A stretch of 64,000 bases of DNA, from NCBI RefSeq assembly GCF_900106955.1, contig NZ_FNNI01000004.1:124001-188000 (forward strand), written 5' to 3'. The notes under the pieces were generated by a model. That model worked only from the letters and a program-made list of their open reading frames with translations. It did not search any database and was not told the DNA's origin. A program made the position numbers and the translations under genes. Position 1 is the stretch's first letter, and every line of letters begins with the position of its first letter. This DNA comes from Aidingimonas halophila (GTDB lineage Bacteria; Pseudomonadota; Gammaproteobacteria; Pseudomonadales; Halomonadaceae). Below are positions 26,920 to 36,542 of this stretch, in pieces.

Positions 26920-27984
26920 TCAGCACCGTTCGGGGCGCTCGACAAGCCACTGGGAATCGACCAGATCACTGGTGCATAACGGGGGCTCCGGACTGAGGAT
27001 ACGTTGCCACAAGCGTGTCAGTGCCTGGCGGTCACGGCGTGAAGGGGTGTCCAGCTGCCGGGTATCGATGGCCTGCCAGTTACCATCATGGTTTTCTGCC
27101 AGTGCGAAACTGAACGGGTGATAACCTGGAAAGCCCAGTCTCAGGTCGGTCGCGATGAGGGTCTCGTGGCCATCGATTTCACGCTGTTCGTAGCGCAGAA
27201 AGGGGCCGGCGAACCACACCAGTCGCGCGCCGGCGTCGAGGGACAGTGCATCATCTTCGAGCTCGGCGCCGCGGGAGTAGGTTTCCAGTAAAGGCGAGGT
27301 ATCGCCATCGAGCAACCCGATCAAGACCTCGTGGTGCTGATCATCGTCGATGATCGTGGCTCGCCACAGCAACGTATTGAAAGGGGTTGGCTGTACCAGG
27401 CGTGGAGACTGATCGAGCTCATGCTCGGTCAGTATGGGGGCGAGTCGTGACTCGACCACGCCCTTGGCAATCAGTGTAAAGGCGAGGTAGCCACAGGACA
27501 GCGCGACGCCCCAGGTCATGATGCGCTGGGGGTGGCCACGGAGCAGGGCGATGATGATCGTTGCCAGCAGCGGTAAGCTGAACATGGGATCGATGATGAA
27601 GATCGTTGCCCAACTCGTGGGGGGTGTATCGAGTGGCCACCAGATCTGAGTGCCATAGGTCGTGAATGCGTCGAGCAGCGGATGGGTCAGTAGGCAGAGG
27701 CCGAAAAACAGCCACCACTGACGGAAACTGATGTCACGTATCGGGGCATAACGGGCCGATATCGCGGCCAGCAGGGTGGCCAGTCCTCCCAGCACGAACA
27801 GCGAATGGCTGAAGCCACGGTGATAGGTGTAATCGGCAATTGCGTCGCCGTAGTCGATGATGACATCGAGATCAGGCAGGGTGCCGAGCACGGCGCCGAT
27901 CAACACTGATGAACGTCCCAATCGACGACCGAGTACCATACCGCCGAATCCAGCACCTAATGCGGCCTGGGTAAGCGAGTCCAC
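26920..27984 (-). CDS. Membrane-bound metal-dependent hydrolase-like protein, YdjM/DUF457 type
   Basis: 354 residues. N-terminal half is membrane-embedded with the family pattern MDSLTQAALGAGFGGMVLGR, GAVLGTLPDLDVIIDYGD and HRGFSHSLFVLGGLATLL, where His, Asp and Asp residues are proposed metal ligands. A soluble part of about 150 residues follows (GLLDGDTSPLLETYSRGAELED). E. coli YdjM is a LexA-controlled, uncharacterised member. Start is GTG 27984 with AAGGAGGT. Head-to-head overlap with none; it is convergent with the lipoprotein gene with only 5 bases between. Confidence 0.78.
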   Translation of the reverse strand: MDSLTQAALGAGFGGMVLGRRLGRSSVLIGAVLGTLPDLDVIIDYGDAIADYTYHRGFSHSLFVLGGLATLLAAISARYAPIRDISFRQWWLFFGLCLLTHPLLDAFTTYGTQIWWPLDTPPTSWATIFIIDPMFSLPLLATIIIALLRGHPQRIMTWGVALSCGYLAFTLIAKGVVESRLAPILTEHELDQSPRLVQPTPFNTLLWRATIIDDDQHHEVLIGLLDGDTSPLLETYSRGAELEDDALSLDAGARLVWFAGPFLRYEQREIDGHETLIATDLRLGFPGYHPFSFALAENHDGNWQAIDTRQLDTPSRRDRQALTRLWQRILSPEPPLCTSDLVDSQWLVERPERC

Positions 27985-28067
27985 GTGGAGACCTCCTTGT
28001 TATCTATCGATTCCCACTCGTTGTCGGCGCTTTCCCGGAGAGACGGCAAAACGGCAGGCGCCTCGAC

Positions 28068-28601
28068 TTAACGAGCCCAAGGGGGATTGTGTGCCAGTAT
28101 ACGCGCCTGTACCGGACAGTCATCGCGGTGGGCGCCGGGTAGATAGCCGGTGCTCATCAGAAACTCATTGACGATTTCCGGACCGGTGAAGCGAAATGTG
28201 CGTTTGAATACCTTGGTCCAGTCGGCCAGCGGCAATGGGTGGTAATGCTCCAGCCACTGCTGGAAACTGCCATGCTCCTGCTGCAGGGCCAGTACGACAT
28301 TGGCATTATGGATAACCGCCTCCACCTTGCGTCGGTTGCGGATGATACTCGCGTCGGCTAACAGTCGCTGTTTTTCGTCATCGCCATAGTTGGCGATTCG
28401 GGCCACATCGAAGTCTTCAAAGGCTTGCTGGAAGGCAATACGTTTTTTCAAGACGGTCAACCAGGACAGCCCGGCTTGATTGATTTCCAGAACAAGGCGC
28501 TCGAAAAGCGTATCGTCGTCCTCGACCGGAAATCCGTACTCCTGATCGTGATAGGGTCCATGAAAGGGGTGCCCGGGCGCCAAATCGCAGTAATCGGCCA
28601 T
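28068..28601 (-). CDS. tag: DNA-3-methyladenine glycosylase I
   Basis: 177 residues (E. coli Tag is 187). It removes 3-methyladenine from alkylated DNA. Seen: the helix-hairpin-helix glycosylase fold with GLSWLTVLKKRIAFQQAFED and PEIVNEFLMSTGY, plus the zinc-snap residues C5, H18, H158 and C162. Start ATG 28601 is chosen from AGGAGAGACAACA; the same frame is open for another 93 codons upstream, but that extension is out of family and crosses the gloA promoter region. Next to gloA but on the other strand. Confidence 0.92.
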   Translation of the reverse strand: MADYCDLAPGHPFHGPYHDQEYGFPVEDDDTLFERLVLEINQAGLSWLTVLKKRIAFQQAFEDFDVARIANYGDDEKQRLLADASIIRNRRKVEAVIHNANVVLALQQEHGSFQQWLEHYHPLPLADWTKVFKRTFRFTGPEIVNEFLMSTGYLPGAHRDDCPVQARILAHNPPWAR

Positions 28602-28712
28602 TGTTGTCTCTCCTGGGGTGGCGACAGTCAGCAGGAACATTCGAAACACGCCACGATGACAGGCATCATGCCGTAGGAGTCGGTAGACGGAAACCTTGTT
28701 TAGGAGGGAATC

Positions 28713-29153
28713 ATGCAATATCTGCACACGATGGTTCGAGTGAGTGATCTGGATGCTTCGTTGCATTTCTACTGTGATTTGTTGGGGCTCGAGGAGGTCC
28801 GGCGCAAGGAGAGCGAGAAGGGACGCTTTACACTGGTGTTCCTCGCCGCTCCCGATGACCTCGAGCGTTCGCAAGCGCATAAATCACCGGAACTCGAGCT
28901 TACCTGGAACTGGGATCCCGAGGAGTACAACGGTGGGCGTAACTTCGGCCACTTGGCCTATCGTGTCGAAGACATTTATGCCCTCTGCGAGCATCTTCAA
29001 GCGAACGGCGTCACCATCAATCGTCCGCCCCGCGATGGTCATATGGCATTCGTGAGAAGCCCCGACGGGATTTCCGTCGAACTGCTCCAGGCCGGTGAAC
29101 CCCAGCCCCCGAAAGAGCCGTGGGCGTCCATGGAAAACACCGGCACCTGGTGA
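28713..29153 (+). CDS. gloA: Lactoylglutathione lyase (glyoxalase I)
   Basis: 146 residues, the size of Ni-type bacterial glyoxalase I. It converts the methylglyoxal-glutathione hemithioacetal to S-lactoylglutathione. Metal ligands in the expected places: H5, E62, H80 and E123; sequence MQYLHTMVRVSDLDASLHFY and FGHLAYRVEDIYALCEHLQ are typical. AGGAGGG precedes the ATG. Downstream, the convergent DoxX gene starts directly at the next base. Confidence 0.95.
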   Translation: MQYLHTMVRVSDLDASLHFYCDLLGLEEVRRKESEKGRFTLVFLAAPDDLERSQAHKSPELELTWNWDPEEYNGGRNFGHLAYRVEDIYALCEHLQANGVTINRPPRDGHMAFVRSPDGISVELLQAGEPQPPKEPWASMENTGTW

Positions 29154-29558
29154 TCAGTCCGGACGATAGGCCATGCGGCCGCTGCCAAGGAACATGATGG
29201 CAATGGCACCGAACAGGAACAGGCCCTGGAGTTCCAGGGCCCAGCCGCCAGTGGCTGAGCGCAGGAACAGTTCATCGCTGTGCGCCAGGAACAGAGCCAC
29301 GACCATATTGCCGGCCATCAGCAGGCCGGCAATCCGGGTCTGCCAACCGATGATGGCCATCAGCGGGGCCAATACCTCGCCGATCAGCACACCGTAGGCC
29401 AGTACCGTCGGCAGGCCATGGGCAGCGAGCATCTGACTGATGCCGTTGAGACTGTCGGGGTTCATCAGTTTGGCGATGCCATGTAGTAGCATCAGACCGC
29501 CAACTGACAGACGCAGTATCAGTTTGCCGAGAGCTTCGTTGTGGAGAGCCTTGAGCAT
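29154..29558 (-). CDS. DoxX-family membrane protein
   Basis: 134 residues, four transmembrane helices (KLILRLSVGGLMLLHGIAKL, VLAYGVLIGEVLAPLMAIIG, ARIAGLLMAGNMVVALFLA-like segment, LFLFGAIAIMFLGSGRMAY). The family includes subunits of thiosulfate:quinone oxidoreductases and MauE-like or YphA-type proteins; many are stand-alone envelope proteins of unknown role. GGAGCGAGGC leads into ATG 29558. No redox partner is adjacent. Confidence 0.82.
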   Translation of the reverse strand: MLKALHNEALGKLILRLSVGGLMLLHGIAKLMNPDSLNGISQMLAAHGLPTVLAYGVLIGEVLAPLMAIIGWQTRIAGLLMAGNMVVALFLAHSDELFLRSATGGWALELQGLFLFGAIAIMFLGSGRMAYRPD

Positions 29559-29699
29559 GCCTCGCTCCTTGAGTCATTGATGAAACGCCCGCTGGTGAGC
29601 AAGGCACGTTATATTACCATGCACGGGCGGGCAAGGCGTCTGGTCAAATGAGAACGGGTCGCTTACGCTAGGCCGCATCATAGGATGGGAGGTAATGGA

Positions 29700-30155
29700 A
29701 TGAGTCCGCGTGGGATGATCCTTGCTATTGTGCTGGCAACACTGGTGACGGGGTGTGCCAGCGCACCCGCTCCCGAGCGTGAACCATCGCCGTCGACAAG
29801 CGAGTCACGGGATGACCCTGTCGTGGGGCCACGTTGGCAATTGATATTGCTGGGTACCGATGAGCACTGGAGCAGTGACGAGACGGCCTATATCGAGATC
29901 GTCGACGAAGGGGGGCAAACTCGGCTGACGGGCAGCAACGGATGCAATCGCTTGCGGGGCGAGGTCGAGCTGGATGACGGCAATCGCTTTCGCGTCGAGG
30001 ATCTCACATCGACACGCCGGGCCTGCCCCAATACCGATCAGGCCGAACGAGTCGACGAGTTGCTGGACAACGCTTATCGTTATCTGATCGATGGGGATCG
30101 CTTGGTATTGTTCGGCCGTGATAGCCGCGTGTTAGGTGGGTTCGAGCGACGTTGA
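29700..30155 (+). CDS. META-domain (HslJ-like) lipoprotein
   Basis: 151 residues with signal peptide and lipobox LVTGC (C19). The mature part is a META domain (about residues 50-150): WQLILLGTDEHWS, TGSNGCNRLRGEVELDD, STRRACPNTDQAERVDELLD. HslJ and related META proteins are heat- or novobiocin-response factors of unknown chemistry. GGGAGGTAA sits 6 bases before ATG 29700; an earlier ATG at 29685 lacks a ribosome-binding site. Followed by a strong hairpin shared with valS. Confidence 0.8.
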   Translation: MSPRGMILAIVLATLVTGCASAPAPEREPSPSTSESRDDPVVGPRWQLILLGTDEHWSSDETAYIEIVDEGGQTRLTGSNGCNRLRGEVELDDGNRFRVEDLTSTRRACPNTDQAERVDELLDNAYRYLIDGDRLVLFGRDSRVLGGFERR

Positions 30156-30168
30156 CCTCACGACATGA

Positions 30169-30198
30169 GACGACCGGGAGCGGATGCACCCGGTCGTC
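30169..30198. terminator. Ten-base-pair hairpin between META lipoprotein and valS
   Basis: GACGACCGGG (30169-30178) pairs perfectly with CCCGGTCGTC (30189-30198) around a 10-base loop, TTGT following on the plus strand. It sits between two convergent genes, as expected of a bidirectional terminator. Confidence 0.7.
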
Positions 30199-30218
30199 TT
30201 GTCAGCGTCCCGTGACGC

Positions 30219-33074
30219 TTATAGCACGGCGATCTTGTCGCGTTGCTCGGCGAGCACCTGACGGGATGCCTGAATGTCGGCGAGTTTGTCCCTCTCCTTC
30301 TGTACGACGGCCTCGGGCGCCTTGGCCACAAAGTTATCGTTGGCCAATTTTTTCTCGATGCCCTGAATCACTTTGTCCTGCTTTTCGATTTCCTTGCCAA
30401 GGCGCGCCAGTTCACTGTCCTTGTCGATGAGCCCAGCCATCGGTACCAACACCTCCAGGTCTCCGACAACCTGCGTTGCTGACAGCGGTGCCTGCTCAGG
30501 GGAATCGAGCCAGTCGATGCGCTCGAGTTTCGCGAGCTTGGCAAGGAATAATCGATTGTCTTCCAGGCGTTGGCGATCTTCCCCATCACCTTTGCTGAGC
30601 AGGACATCCAGAGGTTTGCCCGGTGCCAGGTTCATTTCGGCCCGGATGTTGCGTATGGCGACAATAACGCCTTGCAGCCATTCGATATCCCGTTCTGCCG
30701 TTTCATCGATCCGGTCATTGTCGGCAACCGGCCATGGCTGGGTCATGATCGAATCACTCTCATCGCCACGGCTTCTTCCGGCCAGGGGGGCGACCCGTTG
30801 CCAGATTTCTTCGCTGATGAACGGCATCATGGGATGCGCGAGCCGCAGGGTGGTCTCGAGCACTCGAACCAGTGTCCGTCGGGTGCCTCGTTTGGCGGCG
30901 TCACTGGCGTTGTCATCCCAGAGTACCGGCTTGGACAGCTCCAGATACCAGTCGCAATACTCGTTCCAGACGAAGTCGTACAGTGACTGGGAGGCATGGT
31001 CGAAACGATACTCCTCCAGTGCCTTGGTGACCTGATTCTCGGTCCGCTGCAGGCGTGAGATGATCCAGCGGTCGGCAAGCGACAGCTCGACATCGCCCCC
31101 TTCGGTACCGCAGTCTTGCCCTTCGGCGTTCATCAGCACGTAGCGCGAGGCATTCCACAGCTTGTTGCAGAAGTTGCGGTAACCATCGAGGCGGCCCATA
31201 TCGAATTTTATGTCGCGGCCGGTGGTTGCCAGGGACAGGAAGGTATATCGCAAGGCGTCGGTGCCGTGGGGCTCGATGCCCTCGGGAAACTCGTCCCGGG
31301 TGGCCTTCTCGATCTGTCTGGCCTTTTGCGGCTGCATCATGTTGCCCGTGCGCTTGGCGACGAGGCTGTCGATGTCGATGCCATCGATCAAGTCGATGGG
31401 GTCGAGAACATTACCCTTCGACTTGGACATCTTCTGGCCCTGGGCATCACGTACCAGGCCATGCACATAGACCTTTTTGAATGGCACCTCGCCCATGAAC
31501 TTGCCGGTCAGCATGATCATTCGCGCGACCCAGAAGAAGATGATGTCGAAACCGGTGACCAGCACGCTGGTCGGATGGAAGGTATCCAACTCCGACGTGC
31601 GTTCCGGCCAGCCGAGCGTAGCGAAGGTCCACAGCCCGGAACTGAACCAGGTATCGAGGACGTCATCGTCCTGGGTGAGGGCCACGTCGGTGGCGAGACC
31701 GTACTTGTCGCGGGCTTCCTCGGCGCTGCTAGCAACATAGACATTGCCTTCTGCGTCGTACCAGGCGGGAATACGGTGCCCCCACCACAACTGACGAGAG
31801 ATACACCAGTCCTGCAGGTCGCGCATCCAGGCGAAGTACATGTTTTCGTAGTTCTTGGGCACGAACTGGATGTCGCCCTTCTCGACGGCTTCGATCGATG
31901 GTTTTGCCAGTGTTTCAACGGCGACGAACCATTGATCGGTCAACAGGGGTTCGATGACGTCGCCACTGCGATCGCCGTAAGGCAGGGTGTTGCTGATCGT
32001 CTCTACCTGATCCAGCAGGCCCGCTGCTTCCATGTCGGCAACCAGTGTCTCGCGCGCTGCAAAACGGTCGAGACCGGCATATTTCCGGGGCAGGTCGCGG
32101 TCGATGTCGGTCAGCGGGCGTCCCTGGTAGTCGAACGCTTCGGCTTGCGACAGGATACTGGCATCCTGGGAGAACACATTGAGTAGCGGCAGATTGCAGC
32201 GCTTGCCGACCTCATAGTCGTTGAAGTCATGCGCCGGTGTGACCTTCACACAGCCCGACCCCTTTTCCATATCGGCGTGTTCATCGGCAACGATGGGAAT
32301 ACGGCGACCGACTAACGGCAGTTCGACGAATTTTCCGACCAGGGACGCATAACGTGGGTCCTCGGGATTGACGGCGACGCCGGTATCACCGAGGAGTGTT
32401 TCGGGACGCGTCGTGGCAACGACCAGGTAAGACTTGCCATCGTCCGTGGTCACGCCGTCGGCCAGTGGGTAACGGAAGTGCCAGAATTGACCCTGCTGGT
32501 CGCGATTTTCGACCTCCAGGTCGGAAATCGCGGTGTGCAGTGTCGGGTCCCAGTTGACCAGTCGCTTGCCGCGATAGATGAGTCCTTCGTCATGGAGGCG
32601 AATGAAGACTTCCTGAACCGCTTTGTAGAAGCCGTCATCCATTGTGAAGCGTTCACGCGTCCAGTCGACGCTGGCGCCCATACGACGTAGTTGTCGGGTG
32701 ATATGGTCGCCCGATTCGTTTTTCCACTCCCAGACCTTGTCGATGAAGGCTTCGCGACCGAGATCATGGCGCGTCATTCCCTCTTCGGCCGCCACCTTGC
32801 GCTCGACCAGCATCTGGGTGGCGATACCGGCATGATCGGTCCCGACCTGCCAGAGGGTGTTGTAACCTTGCATGCGTTTCCAGCGGATCAAGGTGTCCAT
32901 GATGGTGTCCTGGAACGCATGGCCCATGTGCAGGCTACCGGTGACATTGGGTGGTGGAATCATGATCGAGAAAGGCGCGCCCTCACCGGAGGGCGCAAAC
33001 CGATTGTCGGCTTCCCAGCGCTCATACCAGCGCGTTTCGATATGTTCGGGTTGATACGTTTTTTCCATGGACAT
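30219..33074 (-). CDS. valS: Valyl-tRNA synthetase
   Basis: 951 residues, full length for the class I enzyme. It charges tRNA-Val and edits misacylated Thr. Seen: the HIGH-type site in [21 protein letters not shown] in [14 protein letters not shown], and the C-terminal coiled coil. Start ATG 33074, or 33068 (MEKTYQP, which begins exactly like E. coli ValS), cannot be decided from the weak upstream Shine-Dalgarno. The holC gene lies 110 bases upstream in the same direction, which is the usual pepA-holC-valS arrangement, here with ilvE inserted. Confidence 0.97.
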   Translation of the reverse strand: MSMEKTYQPEHIETRWYERWEADNRFAPSGEGAPFSIMIPPPNVTGSLHMGHAFQDTIMDTLIRWKRMQGYNTLWQVGTDHAGIATQMLVERKVAAEEGMTRHDLGREAFIDKVWEWKNESGDHITRQLRRMGASVDWTRERFTMDDGFYKAVQEVFIRLHDEGLIYRGKRLVNWDPTLHTAISDLEVENRDQQGQFWHFRYPLADGVTTDDGKSYLVVATTRPETLLGDTGVAVNPEDPRYASLVGKFVELPLVGRRIPIVADEHADMEKGSGCVKVTPAHDFNDYEVGKRCNLPLLNVFSQDASILSQAEAFDYQGRPLTDIDRDLPRKYAGLDRFAARETLVADMEAAGLLDQVETISNTLPYGDRSGDVIEPLLTDQWFVAVETLAKPSIEAVEKGDIQFVPKNYENMYFAWMRDLQDWCISRQLWWGHRIPAWYDAEGNVYVASSAEEARDKYGLATDVALTQDDDVLDTWFSSGLWTFATLGWPERTSELDTFHPTSVLVTGFDIIFFWVARMIMLTGKFMGEVPFKKVYVHGLVRDAQGQKMSKSKGNVLDPIDLIDGIDIDSLVAKRTGNMMQPQKARQIEKATRDEFPEGIEPHGTDALRYTFLSLATTGRDIKFDMGRLDGYRNFCNKLWNASRYVLMNAEGQDCGTEGGDVELSLADRWIISRLQRTENQVTKALEEYRFDHASQSLYDFVWNEYCDWYLELSKPVLWDDNASDAAKRGTRRTLVRVLETTLRLAHPMMPFISEEIWQRVAPLAGRSRGDESDSIMTQPWPVADNDRIDETAERDIEWLQGVIVAIRNIRAEMNLAPGKPLDVLLSKGDGEDRQRLEDNRLFLAKLAKLERIDWLDSPEQAPLSATQVVGDLEVLVPMAGLIDKDSELARLGKEIEKQDKVIQGIEKKLANDNFVAKAPEAVVQKERDKLADIQASRQVLAEQRDKIAVL

Positions 33075-33184
33075 GGCGGCTCTGCAAGCAGGATGACTAC
33101 ATTCGGCCCGAGGTTCGGGTCACGAAAAATGGAGTCGATTATAGCGCGGATTCGCCCGGGGCGTCATGGTGGTGCGAACAGGCC

Positions 33185-33622
33185 CTAGGATTGGGCGTCG
33201 AGGTGATGCGGCGTCACCGGGTAGCCACGCTTCTTGTAGGTCTGCCAGCATTCACGTTTGGCCGTCAGGACTGACTGGTGTTGGTTGATGATTTCGGCGA
33301 CCCGCTCGAAACGCGAGAACCATTCGGGAATCGAGGGGTGCAGGTTGAGCATGGCATCGATGCCCGGCTCCGGTGGAGAGTGCCAACCGATCGTGACGGG
33401 GACATCGCTGCCCAGTTCGTCATCCACCAGTGCATGTGGCAGGAAGCTGTCCGGCCGGTAGGTCCACAAGCGCTCGTCCAACTCGCGGGCCATGGCCTCG
33501 TCTTCGGCATGCAGGTGCAGACGGTAACCTTTGCGATGGATGGTTTCCGTCAAACGACAGGCGAAGGCGAGCCGTGCATCGAGTGTGGTGTCGGGCAGAA
33601 TATAGAAGTCGATTCTTGTCAT
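33185..33622 (-). CDS. holC: DNA polymerase III chi subunit
   Basis: 145 residues. HolC binds single-stranded-DNA-binding protein and the psi subunit in the clamp-loader complex. Seen: N-terminal MTRIDFYILPDTTLDAR, CRLTETIHRKGYRLHLHAED and the conserved WTYRPDSFLPH and middle VTIGWHSPPEP. Start ATG 33622. Its neighbours valS and pepA are the standard ones, though ilvE lies between it and pepA. Identification by sequence and context together is good. Confidence 0.93.
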   Translation of the reverse strand: MTRIDFYILPDTTLDARLAFACRLTETIHRKGYRLHLHAEDEAMARELDERLWTYRPDSFLPHALVDDELGSDVPVTIGWHSPPEPGIDAMLNLHPSIPEWFSRFERVAEIINQHQSVLTAKRECWQTYKKRGYPVTPHHLDAQS

Positions 33623-33639
33623 GGACGCGATTTAGCACC

Positions 33640-34737
33640 TTAAACGAGTCGAGTCAGCCAGCCGTGCTTGTCTTCACTACGCCCATACTGCAAATCGAGC
33701 AGTTTACTGCGCAGTTGCCTGGCGACAGGGTTATCCCCTTCGGTGCAGCGGATGCGTTCATCTTCACCAACCAACTCGCCCACCGGCGTGATGACAGCGG
33801 CGGTACCACAGGCAAAGACTTCGGTGATATCGCCAGAGGCGGCCCCTTCCCGCCACTCATCGATGCTGATGTGGCGCTCTTCGGGCTGCAGGCCCTCATC
33901 GCGTGCCAGTTCCAGCACCGAGTCACGTGTCACGCCTTCGAGAATGGTGCCGGTGAGCTTGGGGGTCACCAGGCGCCCGTCGTGGTAAACGAAGAACAGG
34001 TTCATGCCGCCGAGTTCTTCGATCCACTTGTTTTCGGCCGCATCGAGGAAGGCAACCTGACCGCATCCTTGAGCCTCGGCTTCCTTCTGGGCTGCAAGCG
34101 ACGCGGCATAATTGCCGCCACACTTGGCGTAGCCGGTACCGCCTGGCGCTGCGCGCTTGTAGTTCGATGACAGCCAGATCGAAACGGGAGCGACACCGCC
34201 CTTGAAATAGGCGGCAGCGGGAGAGGCGATGACATAGTAGTCGACCTCATGGGACGGGCGAACGCCGAGGAACGCTTCGCTTGCGACCATGAATGGGCGC
34301 AGATAAAGGCTGCATTCGTCGGCCTCGCCGGACGGCGTTGGCACCCAGTCGTGATCCTGGGCGAGAAGGGCGCGCAGTGACTCGACAAAGGTCTCGTCAT
34401 CGAGTTCAGGCAGCGCCAGTCGCCGGGCGCTGCGGCGGAAGCGCTCGGCATTCTTCTCGGGCCGGAAGGTCCAGACGGAGCCGTCGGCGTGACGGTATGC
34501 CTTGATCCCCTCGAATATCTCCTGACCGTAGTGCAGCACGGCGGAGGCCGGATCCAGCGTCAAGGGGCCGTAGGGACGTACCTCATGGCCGTGCCACCCT
34601 GCGTCTACGGTCCATCGCACGTGGACCATATGATCGCTGAAGTAGCGACCAAAGCCGGGATTGCTGAGGATGTCGTTACGGATGGCATCTGCCGTGGGAT
34701 TGGCAGAGGGCAACAAATCGAACTTGGCAGTGGGCAC
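33640..34737 (-). CDS. ilvE: Branched-chain amino acid aminotransferase (type II)
   Basis: 365 residues, fold-type IV PLP enzyme doing the last step of valine, leucine and isoleucine synthesis. Seen: LHYGQEIFEGIKAYRHADGS, the lysine K205 in TGYAKCGGNYAASL, and VIASPAAAYFKGGVAP. It is of the longer (about 360-residue) branch. The start is GTG 34737, with GGAGA upstream. It sits between holC (17 bases away) and pepA, an unusual interruption of the pepA-holC-valS order. A strong hairpin upstream suggests that it is transcribed from its own promoter. Confidence 0.93.
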   Translation of the reverse strand: MPTAKFDLLPSANPTADAIRNDILSNPGFGRYFSDHMVHVRWTVDAGWHGHEVRPYGPLTLDPASAVLHYGQEIFEGIKAYRHADGSVWTFRPEKNAERFRRSARRLALPELDDETFVESLRALLAQDHDWVPTPSGEADECSLYLRPFMVASEAFLGVRPSHEVDYYVIASPAAAYFKGGVAPVSIWLSSNYKRAAPGGTGYAKCGGNYAASLAAQKEAEAQGCGQVAFLDAAENKWIEELGGMNLFFVYHDGRLVTPKLTGTILEGVTRDSVLELARDEGLQPEERHISIDEWREGAASGDITEVFACGTAAVITPVGELVGEDERIRCTEGDNPVARQLRSKLLDLQYGRSEDKHGWLTRLV

Positions 34738-34793
34738 GGCAATCAGTCTCCGCTAGAACCTGGAACACGGCTTGTCTATGTCGCTACGCAAAC

Positions 34794-34816
34794 GCCGGGC
34801 CACTGAATGGCCCGGC
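34794..34816 (-). terminator. Strong hairpin between pepA and ilvE
   Basis: GCCGGGCCA (34794-34802) pairs with TGGCCCGGC (34808-34816) around a CTGAA loop, and the minus-strand downstream reads GTTTGCG. It lies about 60 bases past the pepA stop. A second stem TGACAG/CTGTCA is at 34826-34842, before it on the minus strand. Together they look like a terminator or attenuator of pepA transcription. Confidence 0.7.
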
Positions 34817-34875
34817 CCGGCTAGCTGACAGCTTGTCTGTCATGATGCCGAGTGTAACGATAACAGCGTTTGGGG

Positions 34876-36393
34876 TCAGCCCTCATTCTCGGCTCTGACA
34901 TCGGTTTCACGATCCAGCAGGTATTGGGTCAGCAGGCCGACAGGGCGGCCGGTAGCGCCTTTCTGCTTGCCGGAATGCCAGGCGGTACCGGCAATATCCA
35001 GATGCGCCCAGGGGAACTTGTCGGCGAAGCGTGACAGGAAACAGCCCGCCGTGATGGTGCCGGCCGGACGGCCGCCGATATTGGCCAGGTCGGCGAAGTT
35101 CGAGTCGAGCTGCTCCTGGTATTCCTCCCAGAGCGGCAGATGCCAGGCGCGATCCCAGGCCGTCTCGCCGGCATCGAGAATGTCGAGTGCCAGGTCGTCA
35201 TCATTGGACAGCAGTCCCGTGGCGTGATGCCCCAACGCGATGATCGCGGCACCGGTCAGTGTAGCGATGTCGATCACGCTGGCGGGTTCGAAGCGTTCGG
35301 CATAGGTGAGCGCGTCACTGAGTACCAGCCGTCCTTCGGCATCGGTATTGAGAACCTCGACCGAGAGCCCCTTGAGTGTCTTGATGATATCGCCCGGTTT
35401 GGTGGCGCGGCCGTCCGGCATGTTTTCCGCAGCGGCAACGATCGCTACCAGGTTGATCCTGGGCTTGATCTCGAGCACGGCCTTGACGGTACCGAAGACG
35501 CTGGCGGCACCGCACATGTCGAATTTCATTTCGTCCATGGCGTCACCGGGCTTGAGGGAAATGCCGCCGGTATCGAAAGTGATGCCTTTGCCAACCAGAA
35601 TATGTGGTGCTTCATCGGGATCGTCTGCTCCCTGATATTGCATGACGATCAGCCGCGAGGGCTCCTCGCTGCCCCGCCCCACCGAGAGTAGTGTGTTGGC
35701 GCCGAGCGCTTCCAGGGCTTCCTCATCCAGAACCTCGACCGACAGGGAGCCCTTTGACGATTTGCCGAGCTGCTCTGCCTGCTCGGCCAGATAACGAGGC
35801 GTGCAGACATTGCCGGGCAAATTGCCGAGCGTGCGGGTGAAGTTGATGCCGTTGCCGATAGCTTCGCCGATACGAACCCCCTCCTTGGCAGCGTTGGCAT
35901 CCTCGTTTTCGCTGACCAGCAGTGTCACGCGCTCGAGTTTGGGCAGGGGGGCAGGCGTAGATTTGAATTCATTGAAGCGATAGATGCCACGTTGGGTGGC
36001 TTCTGCGATCATGCGGGCTTTCCATAGGCTGTCTCGCTCGGGAACAGGGACATCGGTCAAGGTCACTGCCGCATCATCGACGGAAAGCTCGGCCAGTTTA
36101 CCTAAGGCGGCATCCAGCGCCTTGCGATAACCGCCCTCGTTGCACTTGTCCCGATCACCGAGGCCGACCAGCAACAAACGATCAGCATTCAGTCCGGGAG
36201 CGAAGGGAATCAACTGGACGTTGGCGAGTGTCGCAGTGAAGTCCTCGCGTTCGAGCAACTGGCCGATCAGGCGTTCGCTGGCGTCATCGAGCTTGGAGGC
36301 GGCAGGCAGCAAGTCGCCATCCTTGAACACGGGGATCACCAAACAGGCCGTCTCGACCTTGGCCGGATTGGCCGTCTGCACAGAGAATTCCAT
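34876..36393 (-). CDS. pepA: Leucyl aminopeptidase (M17)
   Basis: 505 residues. Two-metal aminopeptidase, also known in E. coli as an architectural DNA-binding protein in Xer recombination and carAB control. Seen: catalytic signature NTDAEGRL in VEVLNTDAEGRLVLSDALTY and the metal-binding lysine segment VGKGITFDTGGISLKPG. ATG 36393 (GGAGACGTC upstream) is preferred; an ATG 18 bases upstream lacks a site. Divergent from lptF, as in enteric bacteria. Confidence 0.96.
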   Translation of the reverse strand: MEFSVQTANPAKVETACLVIPVFKDGDLLPAASKLDDASERLIGQLLEREDFTATLANVQLIPFAPGLNADRLLLVGLGDRDKCNEGGYRKALDAALGKLAELSVDDAAVTLTDVPVPERDSLWKARMIAEATQRGIYRFNEFKSTPAPLPKLERVTLLVSENEDANAAKEGVRIGEAIGNGINFTRTLGNLPGNVCTPRYLAEQAEQLGKSSKGSLSVEVLDEEALEALGANTLLSVGRGSEEPSRLIVMQYQGADDPDEAPHILVGKGITFDTGGISLKPGDAMDEMKFDMCGAASVFGTVKAVLEIKPRINLVAIVAAAENMPDGRATKPGDIIKTLKGLSVEVLNTDAEGRLVLSDALTYAERFEPASVIDIATLTGAAIIALGHHATGLLSNDDDLALDILDAGETAWDRAWHLPLWEEYQEQLDSNFADLANIGGRPAGTITAGCFLSRFADKFPWAHLDIAGTAWHSGKQKGATGRPVGLLTQYLLDRETDVRAENEG

Positions 36394-36542
36394 GACGTCT
36401 CCACAAGACAAGCGTTAGGGGATTCTGGATAATGCCGACAGCTGACTGTCGCTGTCGAATGGCTCCAGTGTACGACAAAGCCGGATGCCATTGCATGGTC
36501 ATCGGCGATAACGACATTGGAATCGTCAACCGGGAGACTGCC

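Noticed and set aside
28602-28880. N-terminal extension of the tag gene up to 28880
   Set aside because: The extra 93 residues are not part of the family, and the Shine-Dalgarno AGGAGAGACAACA sits before ATG 28601.
31116-32186. Long plus-strand open frame of 356 codons antisense to valS
   Set aside because: It is the mirror of the valS reading frame in GC-rich DNA, with no recognisable domain, and valS itself shows all expected motifs.
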